A stretch of 64,000 nucleotides of DNA, taken from contig JAKIMF020000007.1 in assembly GCA_022605425.2 (NCBI GenBank), positions 186,001 to 250,000 of the forward strand, written 5' to 3'. Source of the stretch: Hamiltosporidium tvaerminnensis. Lineage: Eukaryota; Microsporidia; Dubosqiidae. The notes below the pieces were generated by a model. That model saw nothing but the letters and a program-made list of their open reading frames with translations. It made no database searches and was not told the DNA's origin. A program made the translations under genes and the position numbers. Below, one piece after another: positions 32,870 through 43,660 of the stretch (position 1 is its first letter; each line of letters opens with the position of its first letter).

Positions 32870-33590
32870 TTATTTAAAAGTATCACATTTTTTTAAAATA
32901 GTGGCAAGTGTTATATTTTTTTTCATGACATTAACGCAGTTCTAGGTTTAACATAAATGACTGCTACCCCAACACTCCATCGGTAACCCCTGCGACACCT
33001 ACATCCCAAAGCCTTTCATCTACCAGGTTTTAGAACCTAATTAATAAGCGAGGCAGTTGCCCGGAGTTCGTTAATGTCCGTTGCATGGTGTGTGATCGAA
33101 GGCCGAAGCCCCCCCGGGCTCCCCCAAGAGTATGCAGCATTCCCACTTACTCTACACTTTCTGAACCCAATAAACTTCTAGGTAAAATATATTTCAGAGA
33201 TTTACATGGGGTCCAACTAGACAGTGCAATGCCATAAAACAAGTATAACCTACTACTTAGCTCTCCCGGCTTTTAATGATTTTAATTTTTATATCTCCCA
33301 GGCGCTAAGTCTTCTGACCCGAGTAAGCAAGGCTAGGTTTCCATGCTTTTACATGGCAATTACCTACATGTTCAGCTGTGGTCTGTAATCTAGTTACATA
33401 AAAAACTACAAAAAAATCGTAGAAAAAGTTTCGCCATTTCGTAGACCTCTCCTCCTCATAACAACTCCCATGGATCAACCGAAGATGTAGTGTGGTTTTA
33501 TTCCTACCAAAAATCCAAACAATGATTTAACACCAGTTTCACACACTCATTGCCAAGCAGAAAGCTTTTGATGTAGTTATCCTCCCTCTA
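32870..33590 (-). mobile_element. well-preserved 720-bp element, copy C
   Basis: Reverse-strand copy, alignable over its whole length with those at 39804-40526 and 57850-58579. It starts (minus strand) GAGGGAGGATAACTACATC and ends in TGATACTTTTAAATA. It contains no long frame, and its G+C content is clearly higher than the flanks. Conserved blocks include CATCTTCGGTTGATCCATGG, CCATGTAAAAGCATGG (a 5-bp stem with 6-base loop), CATGCAACGGACATTAACGA and AACCTAGAACTGCG. No target-site duplication could be recognised at its ends. Confidence 0.85.
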
Positions 33591-33689
33591 TCAAGAAGAT
33601 ACAATAAAATTAAAACTATTCAATAAAATTTATTCCTATTTCTTTAAAATATTAAATAAGTATAAAATATTAAATAGATATATAGTATT

Positions 33690-33960
33690 AACCCTTTAAT
33701 CTACTTCTTAATATTACCCTTTGATATAACCCTATATTATTACCTCTCTCTTTAATATTATAATTTCTTTAACCTTATATCCCTACCCCTATTCTCTTAC
33801 CCCTTAAAATATTACTCTCTCTCTTTAATCCTATACCCTTATAATATTACTCTCTCTCTTTAATCCTATACCCTTATAATATTACTCTCTATTGATATTG
33901 CTCTCTTACCCTTAAAATATTACTCTCATTATTCCTACTCTCTTTTGAATTACCCTCTTA
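33690..33960 (+). repeat. pyrimidine-rich direct repeats upstream of the Dsk2 gene
   Basis: The sequence is unusually rich in C and T on this strand. Two perfect 35-bp units lie at 33811-33845 and 33846-33880 (beginning ATTACTCTCTCTCTTTAATC), with several degenerate units around them. This is the immediate upstream region of the gene at 34049. Confidence 0.8.
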
Positions 33961-34028
33961 CCCCTTTTCTATTCAACCCCTTTTCTCTTTCTCCTTAAAA
34001 AAAACATTTTATTAAAAAACAAAATCCA

Positions 34029-34031
34029 CCC
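34029..34031 (+). promoter_or_regulatory. CCC-type start-site signal
   Basis: CCC ends 17 bases before the ATG of the Dsk2-like gene, close to the spacing at the DPH7-like gene. Confidence 0.35.
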
Positions 34032-34048
34032 TAGAAAACACAAAAGAA

Positions 34049-35041
34049 ATGCAAATTACATTAAAACTAAACAACAAAAAAATAACCTTAGAAGTAGATT
34101 CTATTGAAATGTCAATTCTATCAGTAAAAAAGAAATTAGAAGAAGTATTAGAAGAAGGTAGTAAGATACCAGCAGAGCAGCAGAAGTTTGTAATTAATGG
34201 TATATTTTTAGACAATAAGAAGACACTTAAAGATTATGATATAACAGAATCTTCTGTTATTCATGTTATTGGTACGAGACGAACAATAAACGTACCAAGC
34301 AAGAAAGATTCTAGTATAGGACAGACCAATCAGTCTAATATTTCTTCTAATCCACCTTCACATCCTAATATTCCTAATATTGGTAATCAACCTTCTTATC
34401 CATCAAATCCTAATATTCCTTCTAATGACTCGTTTAATGATGTTATTTCTTCACAATTAGATGCTTTTATTAACAATCCTTCAATTATGGACCAACAGTT
34501 TGGTTCTTTTATGGGAAACATGAACGAAGAACAAAAAAGTGCGTGGAAAAAAGTCATGACTGAACAATTAAAAGAAATAAAAAAAAATCCTCAACTTTTG
34601 AGACAAATGATGAGCCAGTTTTCAGGGATGGGCGATCCAAATTATATGGCACAGCAGCCATACGGAGCACCATATGGAGCACCAATGCAATCTCCATACA
34701 ACATACCTCAACCTATTCCACAACCACCAATGCAATCTCCATACAATACATCTCAACCACCAATGCAATCTCCATACAATATACCTCAACAGTACAATAC
34801 TCCCACAATTCCATGTAGTCATGGTTTCTATCCTCTTTATTTTATAAATTACCTCTCTTCAATAAATAAGAAACAACCTGAAATTACAAATTATGAAGAA
34901 TTTTTTAAAGAACAACTTAAACTTTTAGAAGAAATGGGTTATACAAATAAACAGGTTAATCTTGAAGCACTTAAAGAATGTAATGGAGATATTAATGATG
35001 CTATTGATTGGATTATTCGGTGGAATTCTAGTAAGAAGTAA
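34049..35041 (+). CDS. DSK2: ubiquilin / Dsk2-type ubiquitin shuttle protein
   Basis: The 330-residue protein has the full order of this family. Residues 1-78 form a ubiquitin-like domain (MQITLKLNNKKITLEV, IPAEQQKFVINGIFLDNKKT, LKDYDITESSVIHVI). A Ser/Pro/Asn-rich linker spans about 85-135. An STI1-like helical region at about 138-200 contains FINNPSIMDQQFGSFM and KKNPQLLRQMMSQF. Three PMQSPYN repeats lie around residues 210-255. Residues about 285-328 form a UBA domain (LLEEMGYTNKQVNLEALKEC, GDINDAIDWIIRW). Family members bind ubiquitinated proteins through UBA and the proteasome through UBL. Length is close to yeast Dsk2. The ATG follows a CCC signal and a pyrimidine-rich repeat tract. No defect is seen. 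Confidence 0.9.
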   Translation: MQITLKLNNKKITLEVDSIEMSILSVKKKLEEVLEEGSKIPAEQQKFVINGIFLDNKKTLKDYDITESSVIHVIGTRRTINVPSKKDSSIGQTNQSNISSNPPSHPNIPNIGNQPSYPSNPNIPSNDSFNDVISSQLDAFINNPSIMDQQFGSFMGNMNEEQKSAWKKVMTEQLKEIKKNPQLLRQMMSQFSGMGDPNYMAQQPYGAPYGAPMQSPYNIPQPIPQPPMQSPYNTSQPPMQSPYNIPQQYNTPTIPCSHGFYPLYFINYLSSINKKQPEITNYEEFFKEQLKLLEEMGYTNKQVNLEALKECNGDINDAIDWIIRWNSSKK

Positions 35042-35640
35042 GGGTTATTGTTTGAATTGATTTATGATTTGATTCTAGTGAGAAATAAAAAGATGTGAAA
35101 TTTATTTTTTATTATTTATTATTTATAGATTTTGTATTTTTTATTATTTATTTTGTATTTATTTTTATTATTTATCTATTAACTTTTATTTTTTGTATTC
35201 TATATTTATTAGGATTTTTATTTATTTTTTATTATTTATTTATTAGTATTTATTTTTTGGATTGGATTTGTTGTACTCTATATTTATTATTATTATTTTA
35301 TTTTTCTCTATTTTCTATATTTATCTTTATAGTTTATTATATTAAGGTTTATTTTTTGGTTTTTTCTTTATTTTCTATTTTAAATTATTTAATTATCTTT
35401 TTATTTATTTCCCCTATTTCCTTTACTTCTTACTCTACTTCTTCTTATCCCATCTATTATTATACTTCTCTTATAATAATTCTTATATTCTCTTTATTAT
35501 TATATTCTTATTAATATAATTTATCAGTTACTTAATTAAGTATAAATTATATTAAATTAATAAGGATATAGGAATAAGGATATTTAATAGGGATAGGTAG
35601 TCTAAGACTATATTATTAGATAATAGGATTTAATAGTTTA

Positions 35641-35810
35641 ATGGATTTATTATTTTATTATTTTATAGGACTTAATATTTTAATGGATTTATTATTTTAT
35701 TATTTTATAGGATTTAATATTTTAATGGATTTATTATTTTATTATTTTATAGGATTTAATATTTTATTATTTTATAGGATTTAATAGTTTAATGGATTTA
35801 TTATTTTAAT
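35641..35810 (+). repeat. 42-bp tandem repeat
   Basis: Units of ATGGATTTATTATTTTATTA continuing TTTTATAGGA start at 35641, 35683 and 35725 (period 42). Shorter degenerate units follow to about 35810. Confidence 0.8.
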
Positions 35811-35924
35811 AGATGTATTGGTTTTAAGGATTTATAAGTCAATGGACTTATTATTTTATTAGTTTATAGGATTTATTATTATTTTTTTAATTCTTTAATT
35901 TCTAAGTAAATTTATTATTTATCA

Positions 35925-36165
35925 ATCTATAAATTACTCATTAGTAGATTACTTATTAGTAAATATTTATTAGTAAATTACTTATTAGTAGATTACTCAT
36001 TAGTAGATTACTTATTGGTAGATTACTTATTAGTAGATTACTCATTAGTAGATTACTTATTAGTAGATTACTCATTGGTAGATTACTCATTAGTAGATTA
36101 CTTATTAGTAAATTACTCATTAGTAGATTACTCATTGGTAGATTACTTATTAGTAAAGTAGGAAG
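35925..36165 (+). repeat. 15-bp tandem repeat
   Basis: More than a dozen units of TAGTAGATTACTTAT or TAGTAGATTACTCAT (variants TGGTAG, TAGTAA) run almost without interruption. Confidence 0.85.
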
Positions 36166-37326
36166 AAGTATATTTATTAAATTATATTAGAGTATATATT
36201 ATAAAGTGATATTTTAATTATAGATTTGTATTAATAAGATTTATGTTAGAGAAATATTACTATGTTTAGCTATAACAATCTATAAATACAAATATGAATC
36301 TTTATTTAAAATCCAAATACAAATATGAATTTTTATTTACAAATCCAAATACAAATACAGATATAAAATTTAATTTGGAAATCTAAATATAAATACAAAT
36401 CTATAACCATAAATATAGAGCTATAAAAAAATACTCGTTAAAAATCTAAATACAAATCTAAATACTGATATAAATAATGATATAAATACAAATCTAAATA
36501 CTGATATAAATACTGATATACAACGACAAATATAAATTTACAAATACAAATATAGATCTATATATGAGTTGTATTTAATATATCAGTTGTATATATATGG
36601 AAATATTAATAAATCACTAGTGATAAATTACTTATTTAGAAATAGTTAATTAAAAATATAATATAGCAGATGAGAGGAATGACAGGTTATAAAGAATATA
36701 AAAGTAGATATTAATATATGGTTGTATAGTTGTATGTATATGGTATATACATAGTATACGTATAATATATTATAATGTAATGTAATATATTATTTTTTAT
36801 ATATTCTTATATATTTCTTAAATGGTAATAAATTGATGAAGTGTATTTGGTAGGTTTAATTAAACAAAATTTAATATATTTTTTTGATTTTAAAAGTTTA
36901 GATTAAATAATTTGGTGTAAATCAAATTGTAGAGAAATATGTTATTGAGTTGCGTTTAGAAGATTGAATTTATGTTTGGACTGAATTGTATAGTTTAATA
37001 AATTAATAAATCTTTATTCTTATGTACAGTTACATCCTATTAAAACTAATACTAGTAATACTTGATACTAATATCAATATTAATACTAATACTTATATTA
37101 ATATTTACATATATACTACTTTCAAAGACAATATTAATACTAATATTAGTACTCATACTTATATTAATACTTACGTTTCCCGCTAAAAGTTGTCATTAAC
37201 TTGATATTTATATATATTTCTATATCAAGTATTAAAGCGATCGATATTTTAATTTATATATATCTGTAATTAGGATATTCCAGAATTGGAAATATGTAAC
37301 CTATTTAAACAGAAAAGTGATGTGTA

Positions 37327-37329
37327 CCC
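37327..37329 (+). promoter_or_regulatory. CCC start-site signal
   Basis: CCC in GTGTACCCATCGAA, six bases before the ATG of the thiolase gene. Confidence 0.45.
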
Positions 37330-37335
37330 ATCGAA

Positions 37336-38670
37336 ATGACAGTGTGTAGAGAGAAGAAAGATTCCGATGTGGTTATTGTTGATTATGGACGAACGCCTGT
37401 GTGTAAGGCTAAGCGTGGTATGTTTAGAGAGTATGGTAATGATTATTTGTTGTTTTTTGTTTTGAAAAATATTGTGAATAGAAATTTTAAAGTGGGTGAT
37501 AAAATTGGGGAGAGTGGGATTTATGGTGGTGGTGTGGATATGAAATATAAGCAGAGGGATGAAATAGAAGGTGATAAGGTGTGTGTTGAGGAGATAGGTG
37601 ATATTATATTTGGTAATGTTTTGGCGCCAGCAGGTGGATCGATGACATTACGTATGGCGTGTATACATGCAGGAATACCGTATACTACACCGTTTTTGAC
37701 ATTGAATAGACAATGTGGAAGTGGATTAGAAGCATTGGAAGTATTGAGCGGAAAACTTAAAACCAACAGAATCAAGATAGGAATATGTGGTGGATTTGAG
37801 TTCATGACCAAAGACAGTCTTTCTGTGAAATATGATGTGAGTACTGAGTTGTATTTGGATGACCGAGTAAAGAAATGTTTACTTCCGATGGGTGAGACAG
37901 CAGAGAATATATGTAAGAAACACAACTATACGAGGAAAGATTGTGATATTATTGGATATTTAAGTCATAAAAAAGCTTTAAAAGCTGCAAAAGATTTGAG
38001 ATATTCCGAACAAATTATTCCAATTCCTGTTTCTGATAAAGGAAAAGTGTATAAACTTGATAGTGAAAATATTTCTGATGATAGCCTGTCAAAAATAAAT
38101 ACCAGTGGAATTGATAATATAAATGAAGAAAATTTTGTGACAGAAGATGAGGGTATGCGTGTATGTGATGTGGAGGGTCTTGGTAAATTAAAACCTGCAT
38201 TTTTGGTGGATGGTGTTTGTACGGCAGGTAATTCAAGTCAGTTGAGTGATGGTGCATGTGGTATGTTGGTAACTACACGAGAGTTTGCAAGAGAAAAGAA
38301 TTTAAGCATAAAAAGTATATTTGTAGATTATTGTTGTGTCGGTGTCGATCCAAGTCTGATGGGAATCGGACCAGTATCTGCAGTAAAAAAATTGTTAGAA
38401 AATAACAAACTCGGTATTGAAGATATAAGTTTATGGGAGATAAATGAAGCATTTGGTGTGGTGTTGGCATATTGTATACAAGAACTTGGTATTAAAATTG
38501 AAAAAGTTAATAAATGGGGTGGTAGTATTGCTATCGGTCATCCTGTTGGTAGTAGTGGTGCCAGACTTGTTGGTAATTTGATATGCGGCTTAGAAAGTGG
38601 ATGTTATGGTGTTGTTACCTTGTGTTGTGGTGGTGGTATGGGAGTAGCTGCTTTATTTTATAAAGAATGA
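37336..38670 (+). CDS. 3-ketoacyl-CoA thiolase, peroxisomal type
   Basis: The 444-residue thiolase has all catalytic motifs. NRQCGSGLEAL carries nucleophile Cys127, NEAFG is at 370-374, IGHPVGSSGAR carries His402, and LCCGGGMG carries Cys430. The flanking text (GRTPVCKAKRG, LPMGETAENI, TAGNSSQLSDGA, VGVDPSLMGIGPV, YGVVTLC) matches the ACAA1/Pot1 (peroxisomal) subfamily better than cytosolic acetoacetyl-CoA thiolases. The known reaction is thiolytic cleavage of 3-ketoacyl-CoA, or the reverse condensation. Two insertions are seen (about residues 52-82 and 238-266), making it longer than usual. I see neither a C-terminal SKL-like PTS1 (end FYKE) nor a PTS2 nonapeptide near the N-terminus, so it is probably cytosolic. 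The codons are G/T-rich on this strand, unlike most neighbours. Confidence 0.92.
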   Translation: MTVCREKKDSDVVIVDYGRTPVCKAKRGMFREYGNDYLLFFVLKNIVNRNFKVGDKIGESGIYGGGVDMKYKQRDEIEGDKVCVEEIGDIIFGNVLAPAGGSMTLRMACIHAGIPYTTPFLTLNRQCGSGLEALEVLSGKLKTNRIKIGICGGFEFMTKDSLSVKYDVSTELYLDDRVKKCLLPMGETAENICKKHNYTRKDCDIIGYLSHKKALKAAKDLRYSEQIIPIPVSDKGKVYKLDSENISDDSLSKINTSGIDNINEENFVTEDEGMRVCDVEGLGKLKPAFLVDGVCTAGNSSQLSDGACGMLVTTREFAREKNLSIKSIFVDYCCVGVDPSLMGIGPVSAVKKLLENNKLGIEDISLWEINEAFGVVLAYCIQELGIKIEKVNKWGGSIAIGHPVGSSGARLVGNLICGLESGCYGVVTLCCGGGMGVAALFYKE

Positions 38671-38900
38671 ATATTCTTCAAATTTTATGGTAATAAAAGG
38701 TAGTTAAAAAAAGGTAGTTAAAAAAAGGTAATAAAAGTGGTTATAAAATACGTTTTAATATTCAAAAATATTTATTTGTATTTTCTTGTTCTTATCAATA
38801 ACTGTATGCTTTTGTTCTCTAAGTATGTGGAAAGTTTTTTTTCTTATTTATATTCAAATTCTTTTCTTTTTTAAGCAAGAAAATTTAGTTGTTTCCGTTA
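38671..38900. other. thiolase downstream spacer
   Basis: Three short GGTAGTTAAAAAAA / GGTAATAAAA units follow the stop (about 38690-38735). There is no further feature. Confidence 0.5.
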
Positions 38901-38951
38901 TATAACACTTGTCACTGCTTTTTAAAAAAGATGTGAAATTTTTAAATAAAG
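38901..38951 (+). mobile_element. 3'-terminal 51 bp of the 720-bp element
   Basis: TATAACACTTGTCACTGCTT and the following bases to TTTAAATAAAG match the last 50 bases of the intact copies, with a few substitutions. Nothing of the rest is present, so this is an extreme 5' truncation. Flanking TTGTTTCCGTT and TTTGTTCGTTCG may be an eroded target duplication. Confidence 0.65.
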
Positions 38952-39790
38952 TCACTTTGTTCGTTCGAAAATATTGAGTAGTTCCATTCTTTTGAATAAA
39001 AAACACCTTTTGGAAGTGATAAAAACGTGTTTTTTTAAGAAAATATTCATTTTTTCAAATTCAACTTTTAAGAAAAATAAAGATCAGAATATGTAATTCA
39101 AATATTTTTAATTAAAAATTTTTATTTATTTTAAGAATTTTAGACCGAATTTTTTTATTCGATATTTTGACTTGCAATACCGTTTCCTAGAACAGTCTTT
39201 TTAATTAAAGCAAGTGATTATATCAATATTTTAGTTTATCAAATCTAAATTTAAATACCTGGTCATAAAATCAAATATCTTATTTTTTTACTTTCAACAT
39301 TCCCTTGGTATATTCTATGTAATTCTCTACCATCAAATTTACATACACATGATATATTTAATTGCAAATTAAACTTAAATTTTTATTTATTTAAAAATTT
39401 AACTTTTTTATAATTGCTTTTATTTAACTCTTAGCTACGTTTAACAGTATAAATTTATTTTGTTTTACTGAAATGTAATTAATTTGAATTTAGATTCAAC
39501 CAAATCTTTACCTTCAATATGTTTCATTTAATAGATTTAATATTTTTTATTAATTTATTCTCTTAGTATTCTGATTTACAAAAATTTTTCTTTTGATCTG
39601 CTAATTAATATTTCATTGGTTTTTTTAGTATCTTTATTCAATGGGGTTATATACAATTTTTTTCTAGCTATCTTTGGTTGACAAAAATAATGTTTACTCT
39701 TTTCGTACAAATAGAAAATTTAATTTTTCATTTAACCATGCGATATATTGGATAAAATATTTTTGAAATTATTATATAAAATTATAGATA
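38952..39790. other. gene-free AT-rich sequence
   Basis: No gene, repeat or RNA recognised. Confidence 0.6.
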
Positions 39791-39803
39791 ATAGATTTGA
39801 AAT
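39791..39803 (+). repeat. left target-site duplication of 720-bp element copy A
   Basis: ATAGATTTGAAAT, identical to 40527-40539 on the other side of the element. Confidence 0.85.
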
Positions 39804-40526
39804 GTGGAGGGAGTATAACCACATAAAAAACTTTCTGCTTGGCAATAAGTGTGTGAAACAGTGTGAGATCACTGTTTGGATTTTTGGTGGGAATAAAACC
39901 ACACTACATCTTCGGTTGTTCCATGGGAGTTTGTATGAGGAGAAGAGGTCTAAGAAATGGAGAAACTTTTTCTACAAATTTATTTGTAGTTTTTTACGTA
40001 ATCAGATTGCAGACCGTAGCAAAAAATATGGGTAATTGGCAGGTAAAAGCATGGAAACCTAGCCTTGCTCACTCGGGTTAGAAGACTTAGCGCCAGGAAG
40101 GTACAAAACAGAAACCATTAAAAGTTGGGAGAGCTAAGATGCATGTTATACCTGTTGATATGACCTTACACTGTCTAGGTGGACCCATGTAAATATCTGA
40201 AATATATCTTAGCTAGAAGTTTATTGGGTTCAGAAAGTGTAGAGTAAGTGGGAATGCAGCATAGTCTTGGGGGAGCCCGGGGGGTCCGGCCTTCGATCAC
40301 ACTCCATGCAACGGACATTAACGAACCCCGGGCAACTGCCCCATCTATTAATTAGGTTCTACACACCTAGTAGATGATAGGCTTTGGGATGTAAGTATCG
40401 CAGGGGTTATCGATGGAGTGTCGGGGAGCAGTTATTAATTTTAAACCTAGAACTGCGTTAATGTGATGAAAACAAATGTAATACTTGTCACTGTTTTAAA
40501 AAAGATGTGATACTTTTAAATAAAGT
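39804..40526 (+). mobile_element. complete 720-bp element, copy A
   Basis: A 723-bp insertion bounded by a perfect 13-bp direct repeat. It starts GTGGAGGGAGTATAACCACA and ends TACTTTTAAATAAAGT. There is no conserved open frame: frames of 95 and 72 codons at 39748-40081 are not kept in other copies. It is much richer in G+C than its surroundings, with conserved blocks matching copies B and C throughout. Direct repeats of variable length plus 5'-truncated relatives indicate retrotransposition. The lack of a protein means it depends on another element. Confidence 0.9.
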
Positions 40527-40539
40527 ATAGATTTGAAAT
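40527..40539 (+). repeat. right target-site duplication of 720-bp element copy A
   Basis: ATAGATTTGAAAT, identical to 39791-39803. Confidence 0.85.
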
Positions 40540-42479
40540 AATATAAATAGAACATAAATTGAAATATATTTAAAGTCACTGATTTCGAAGGTACGAATTT
40601 AATGATAATTTAGCAAGTATATAAATAAATGATTCGACATATCTTTGTAGGCTTGAATATATAAAGTGAAATGATTCGGCATATATTTGTTGGCTAGAAT
40701 ATATAAAGTGAAATGATCCCATTTTTTTTTGGCTTGAAATTTTAAATATGAATTCTTTAAATTTTGGTCTTTTTTATTAGAAGTTCTTATTTTTGTGGAA
40801 TTTATTTATTCGTTTAATTGTAAATTTTGTATGTTTTTAAATCAGCATTTTATCTTCTCACATATATTTTCTGACTCAAATTTCTTGAATTTTTATAATC
40901 AGCATTTATCTTTTAATCTGGTATAATTTTCTTAAATTTCTCAGTTCTTTTAGCCAAACATTTATATCTTTCTTTTATGAATTTGCTATTTAACATTTGC
41001 GTTGTATTGATTCATCATTTTATTTATCTTCTGTTCTATTTTTTTTAGATTTATCTGTTTATTACGCTATAATTATATTTTTTTCGTAAGTTCCTTCTAT
41101 TTATATCACAATACACCTCTACCTTCTAGTTTACATGTAATTAGAGTTTTTTTCTAAAAAATTATGTGTAGATATAACAAAATAATCTATTATGTAACTA
41201 TGTTTTTAATCGAAATGTTAATTTTAAATCGATTTAACTAGTATATTATATCAATAAGAACGAGATATTTTATAATGATTGAGCTATATATGATAAACAA
41301 TAAATATCAAGAAAAAAATACTTTTTATTCCCTGAGTAAAATTTTATTCAATGATTATTTGTAATTTCGTGAAACTATTAGAAAAATCCTCAAACTGGTG
41401 ATATTAAATTGGTAAATCTCCTGATTTATTGGCGAAAGAATCTTAAAAACAAAATCAAGAAAGGTTATTTGCCTCAATGATATTTTCAGCATAAAATAAT
41501 ACAAGTTTAGAAAAAACACGAATACTTTTCTGATTACATTCTTAAGAGATACTATTATATTGGAATTGGTGTTAAACCTTTATTTGATTGGGTTTTTTGA
41601 AGGAATTTTACATTTTGAAGTAAATTGTATTTGGAATCAAAAAAATAATATTTATGCTAATTTTTAACAAATAAAACACTTTGAGTTTTTTTAGCCAACC
41701 TGCTTCTCAATTATATAATGGATAGATGATTACATAAAAAAATTGATTGGCAATATTTGAAAAAAAAGAGATTTAAAATAAGCTCATATATACTAATTCG
41801 GTTTCAAAAAAATTTAAATTTTAAGTTTAATGATTATCAATTCTTTGTATTTATCTTATATTTTTTATTTGGACAAAGAATTATATAAGATTCTTTTTTT
41901 TCTAAACATAGCTATATTGATTTTAATATCTTCGGATTCATATAATGATTTCTATTCGAAATATATGTCGATTTTATTCCTTTTGTAATCCCTACTATAT
42001 TGGGTTATTGCAATCTCAAATATATTTTTAAACCATTAAATTACCAAAATAAACCTTATACATACAAGAACCTCCATGAATTCACATTTATTTTTCTTTA
42101 AAAATCCAAAATATTTTTAAACTGAAATATTATTCTTTTTAGAATTTAATAGATTAATTTCAAAAACACGTACATGGTGGTGCAATTCATTTCTCAAAAA
42201 AAACCTGGTTAAAACTTCCAAACATATTGCAAAATTTGAAATATAAATACGCTTTATTATATATTTCAAAACGGTTTTAATGTTTATTTCACTAGATTTT
42301 TATTCAAAAATTTATTCATCAATATAGCTAATAGAATAGAAGCATAATAGATTTAAAAAGAGTCAAAATGAATTATTTTCTTCTTTATATTTGATTTAGG
42401 TCTTTTTTTATTTGGGCCTTCCTCTTGGATGCAAATAACTCGAGGCGAAATTTAATTTTTATTCTTTATAATTATTTAT
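40540..42479. other. gene-free AT-rich sequence
   Basis: Apart from a short duplicated phrase (GAAATGATTCGGCATATATTTG-like, at about 40630 and 40670), nothing is recognised. Confidence 0.55.
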
Positions 42480-43000
42480 TTTATACCTTTGAACAATTAG
42501 CGTTTCGGTAGTAATTATCTGATCTGTTTCGGCGTTTCGGTTACTGGCATATAATGCGAGCTTCTGGTTTAATTGACCTTAATTAACACCAAAGACAATC
42601 TCTATTTCCATATTGTATTTTTTGTATACCAATTCGATAATTAGTGAACGGAATATTCTCCAGTAAAAGATAGCCTATATTTGTCTCGTTTGTTGTTATA
42701 CTTCTAAAAATCCATCTCTAATATCTGGTTGTTTGATAGAAACCAATCCTAGATATTTGTTTGTTACTTTATTTAATGTTCTGTATTATAAAAGAACAAC
42801 ATATTTAGGATTTTAACTTCATTTTTTTACCTTCTATTTTGTACAATGACTGGTTAAGCTCTCTTTATAGTCTCATTTATCGATAAAATCCATCTTGCAC
42901 TTTTAGATTGCGTAGTCATTGACCGAAAACTTAAATAGTTGGCAAGCCAAGCACTTTCAAGAAGAAATTTTTGGAAATTGCAAATATTTTACATTGCGAT
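42480..43000 (-). mobile_element. possible decayed RLE-type retrotransposon relic
   Basis: On the plus strand, 42690-42765 resembles 17910-17985 of the inverted retrotransposon copy. GTTTGTTGTTATACTTCTAA faces GTTTGTACTTCCTCAAACGA, and CCAATCCTAGATATTTGTTT faces TATTCCGAGGTATTTGTAAA. The match is weak, and flanking matches could not be followed well. Confidence 0.35.
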
Positions 43001-43524
43001 GTTCCTATAAACAAAGTTTCAATTGATAATTTTGATGCATATTTTAGATATTAAGTTTTGTAAGCCATTTTATACAACTAGTTATAATTATTAATATGTG
43101 AATTTTAATCAGCGTATCTCGCAAGAATACACAATCTTAAGAACTTTCTGATTTTTTATAAGTAATTACAAGTTTTTTATGTTTAACTCTCATAATTTTT
43201 GGGATTAATTCACTCATTTATTTATATGTCCAAAATAAAAATTCAAAAGACAAGAAAAAGTATAATCGAAGCTTTAAAAAAAATTATACTGTTTTTAATG
43301 TCCATTGCTAGTACTTAGACTTTTATAATACTTAATTTTTTGCATACATTAAAAAAGCCAAAAAAATGAAAACTGTAAAAAAATGAAGCAAAAAAAACAA
43401 ATGTTGTTTCAAAAAATATTGTATTTACTAATTCTAAATTTTTATACAATAGAAAATTTTATGAAATAAGAAGAAGTAGACATAAAAAAATGTATAATAG
43501 TAAAGTTACAACTAGAATAATGCG
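43001..43524. other. gene-free AT-rich sequence
   Basis: No recognisable feature. Confidence 0.5.
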
Positions 43525-43660
43525 CAGCGGTTCTTAACTGGGTGTTCAGGCACCCCCTGTGGTGTGGAAAGGTATTTTTTAAGGTATGGGAAGGTTTTTT
43601 GGAGATGACAGAAGTGCCCGTCAAAGGCTTAAACTCATTCACTGATATACAATGCGTACA
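43525..43660 (+). repeat. possible terminus of an hAT-like DNA transposon
   Basis: CAGCGGTTCTTAACTGGGTG followed by a G/C-rich stretch (CACCCCCTGTGGTG) resembles the CAG(T/C)GGTTCT(C/T)AAC ends common to hAT elements. No second, inverted end and no 8-bp target duplication were found in the window, so this may be a remnant or chance. Confidence 0.25.

Larger units (their letters stand above)
35042..37326. other. spacer made of simple tandem repeats, no gene
   Basis: T-rich tracts (35100-35510) create a spurious hydrophobic frame. They are followed by 42-bp, then 15-bp tandem units (listed separately), CAAATA/CTAAATAC-type repeats at about 36290-36550 and ACTAATA/TTAATA repeats at about 37030-37170. 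No decayed transposon was recognised here, unlike in the other spacers. Confidence 0.65.

Noticed and set aside
35095-35514. 139-codon hydrophobic open frame after the Dsk2 gene
   Set aside because: It starts with GTG and is produced by T-rich low-complexity DNA (Phe, Leu, Ile, Tyr only), with no charged loops or motif.
39748-40081. Two overlapping frames (95 and 72 codons) in element copy A, with counterparts in copy B
   Set aside because: Both phases are open over the same DNA, the counterparts differ in length and start, and copy C lacks them. This is chance openness in a G+C-richer element.
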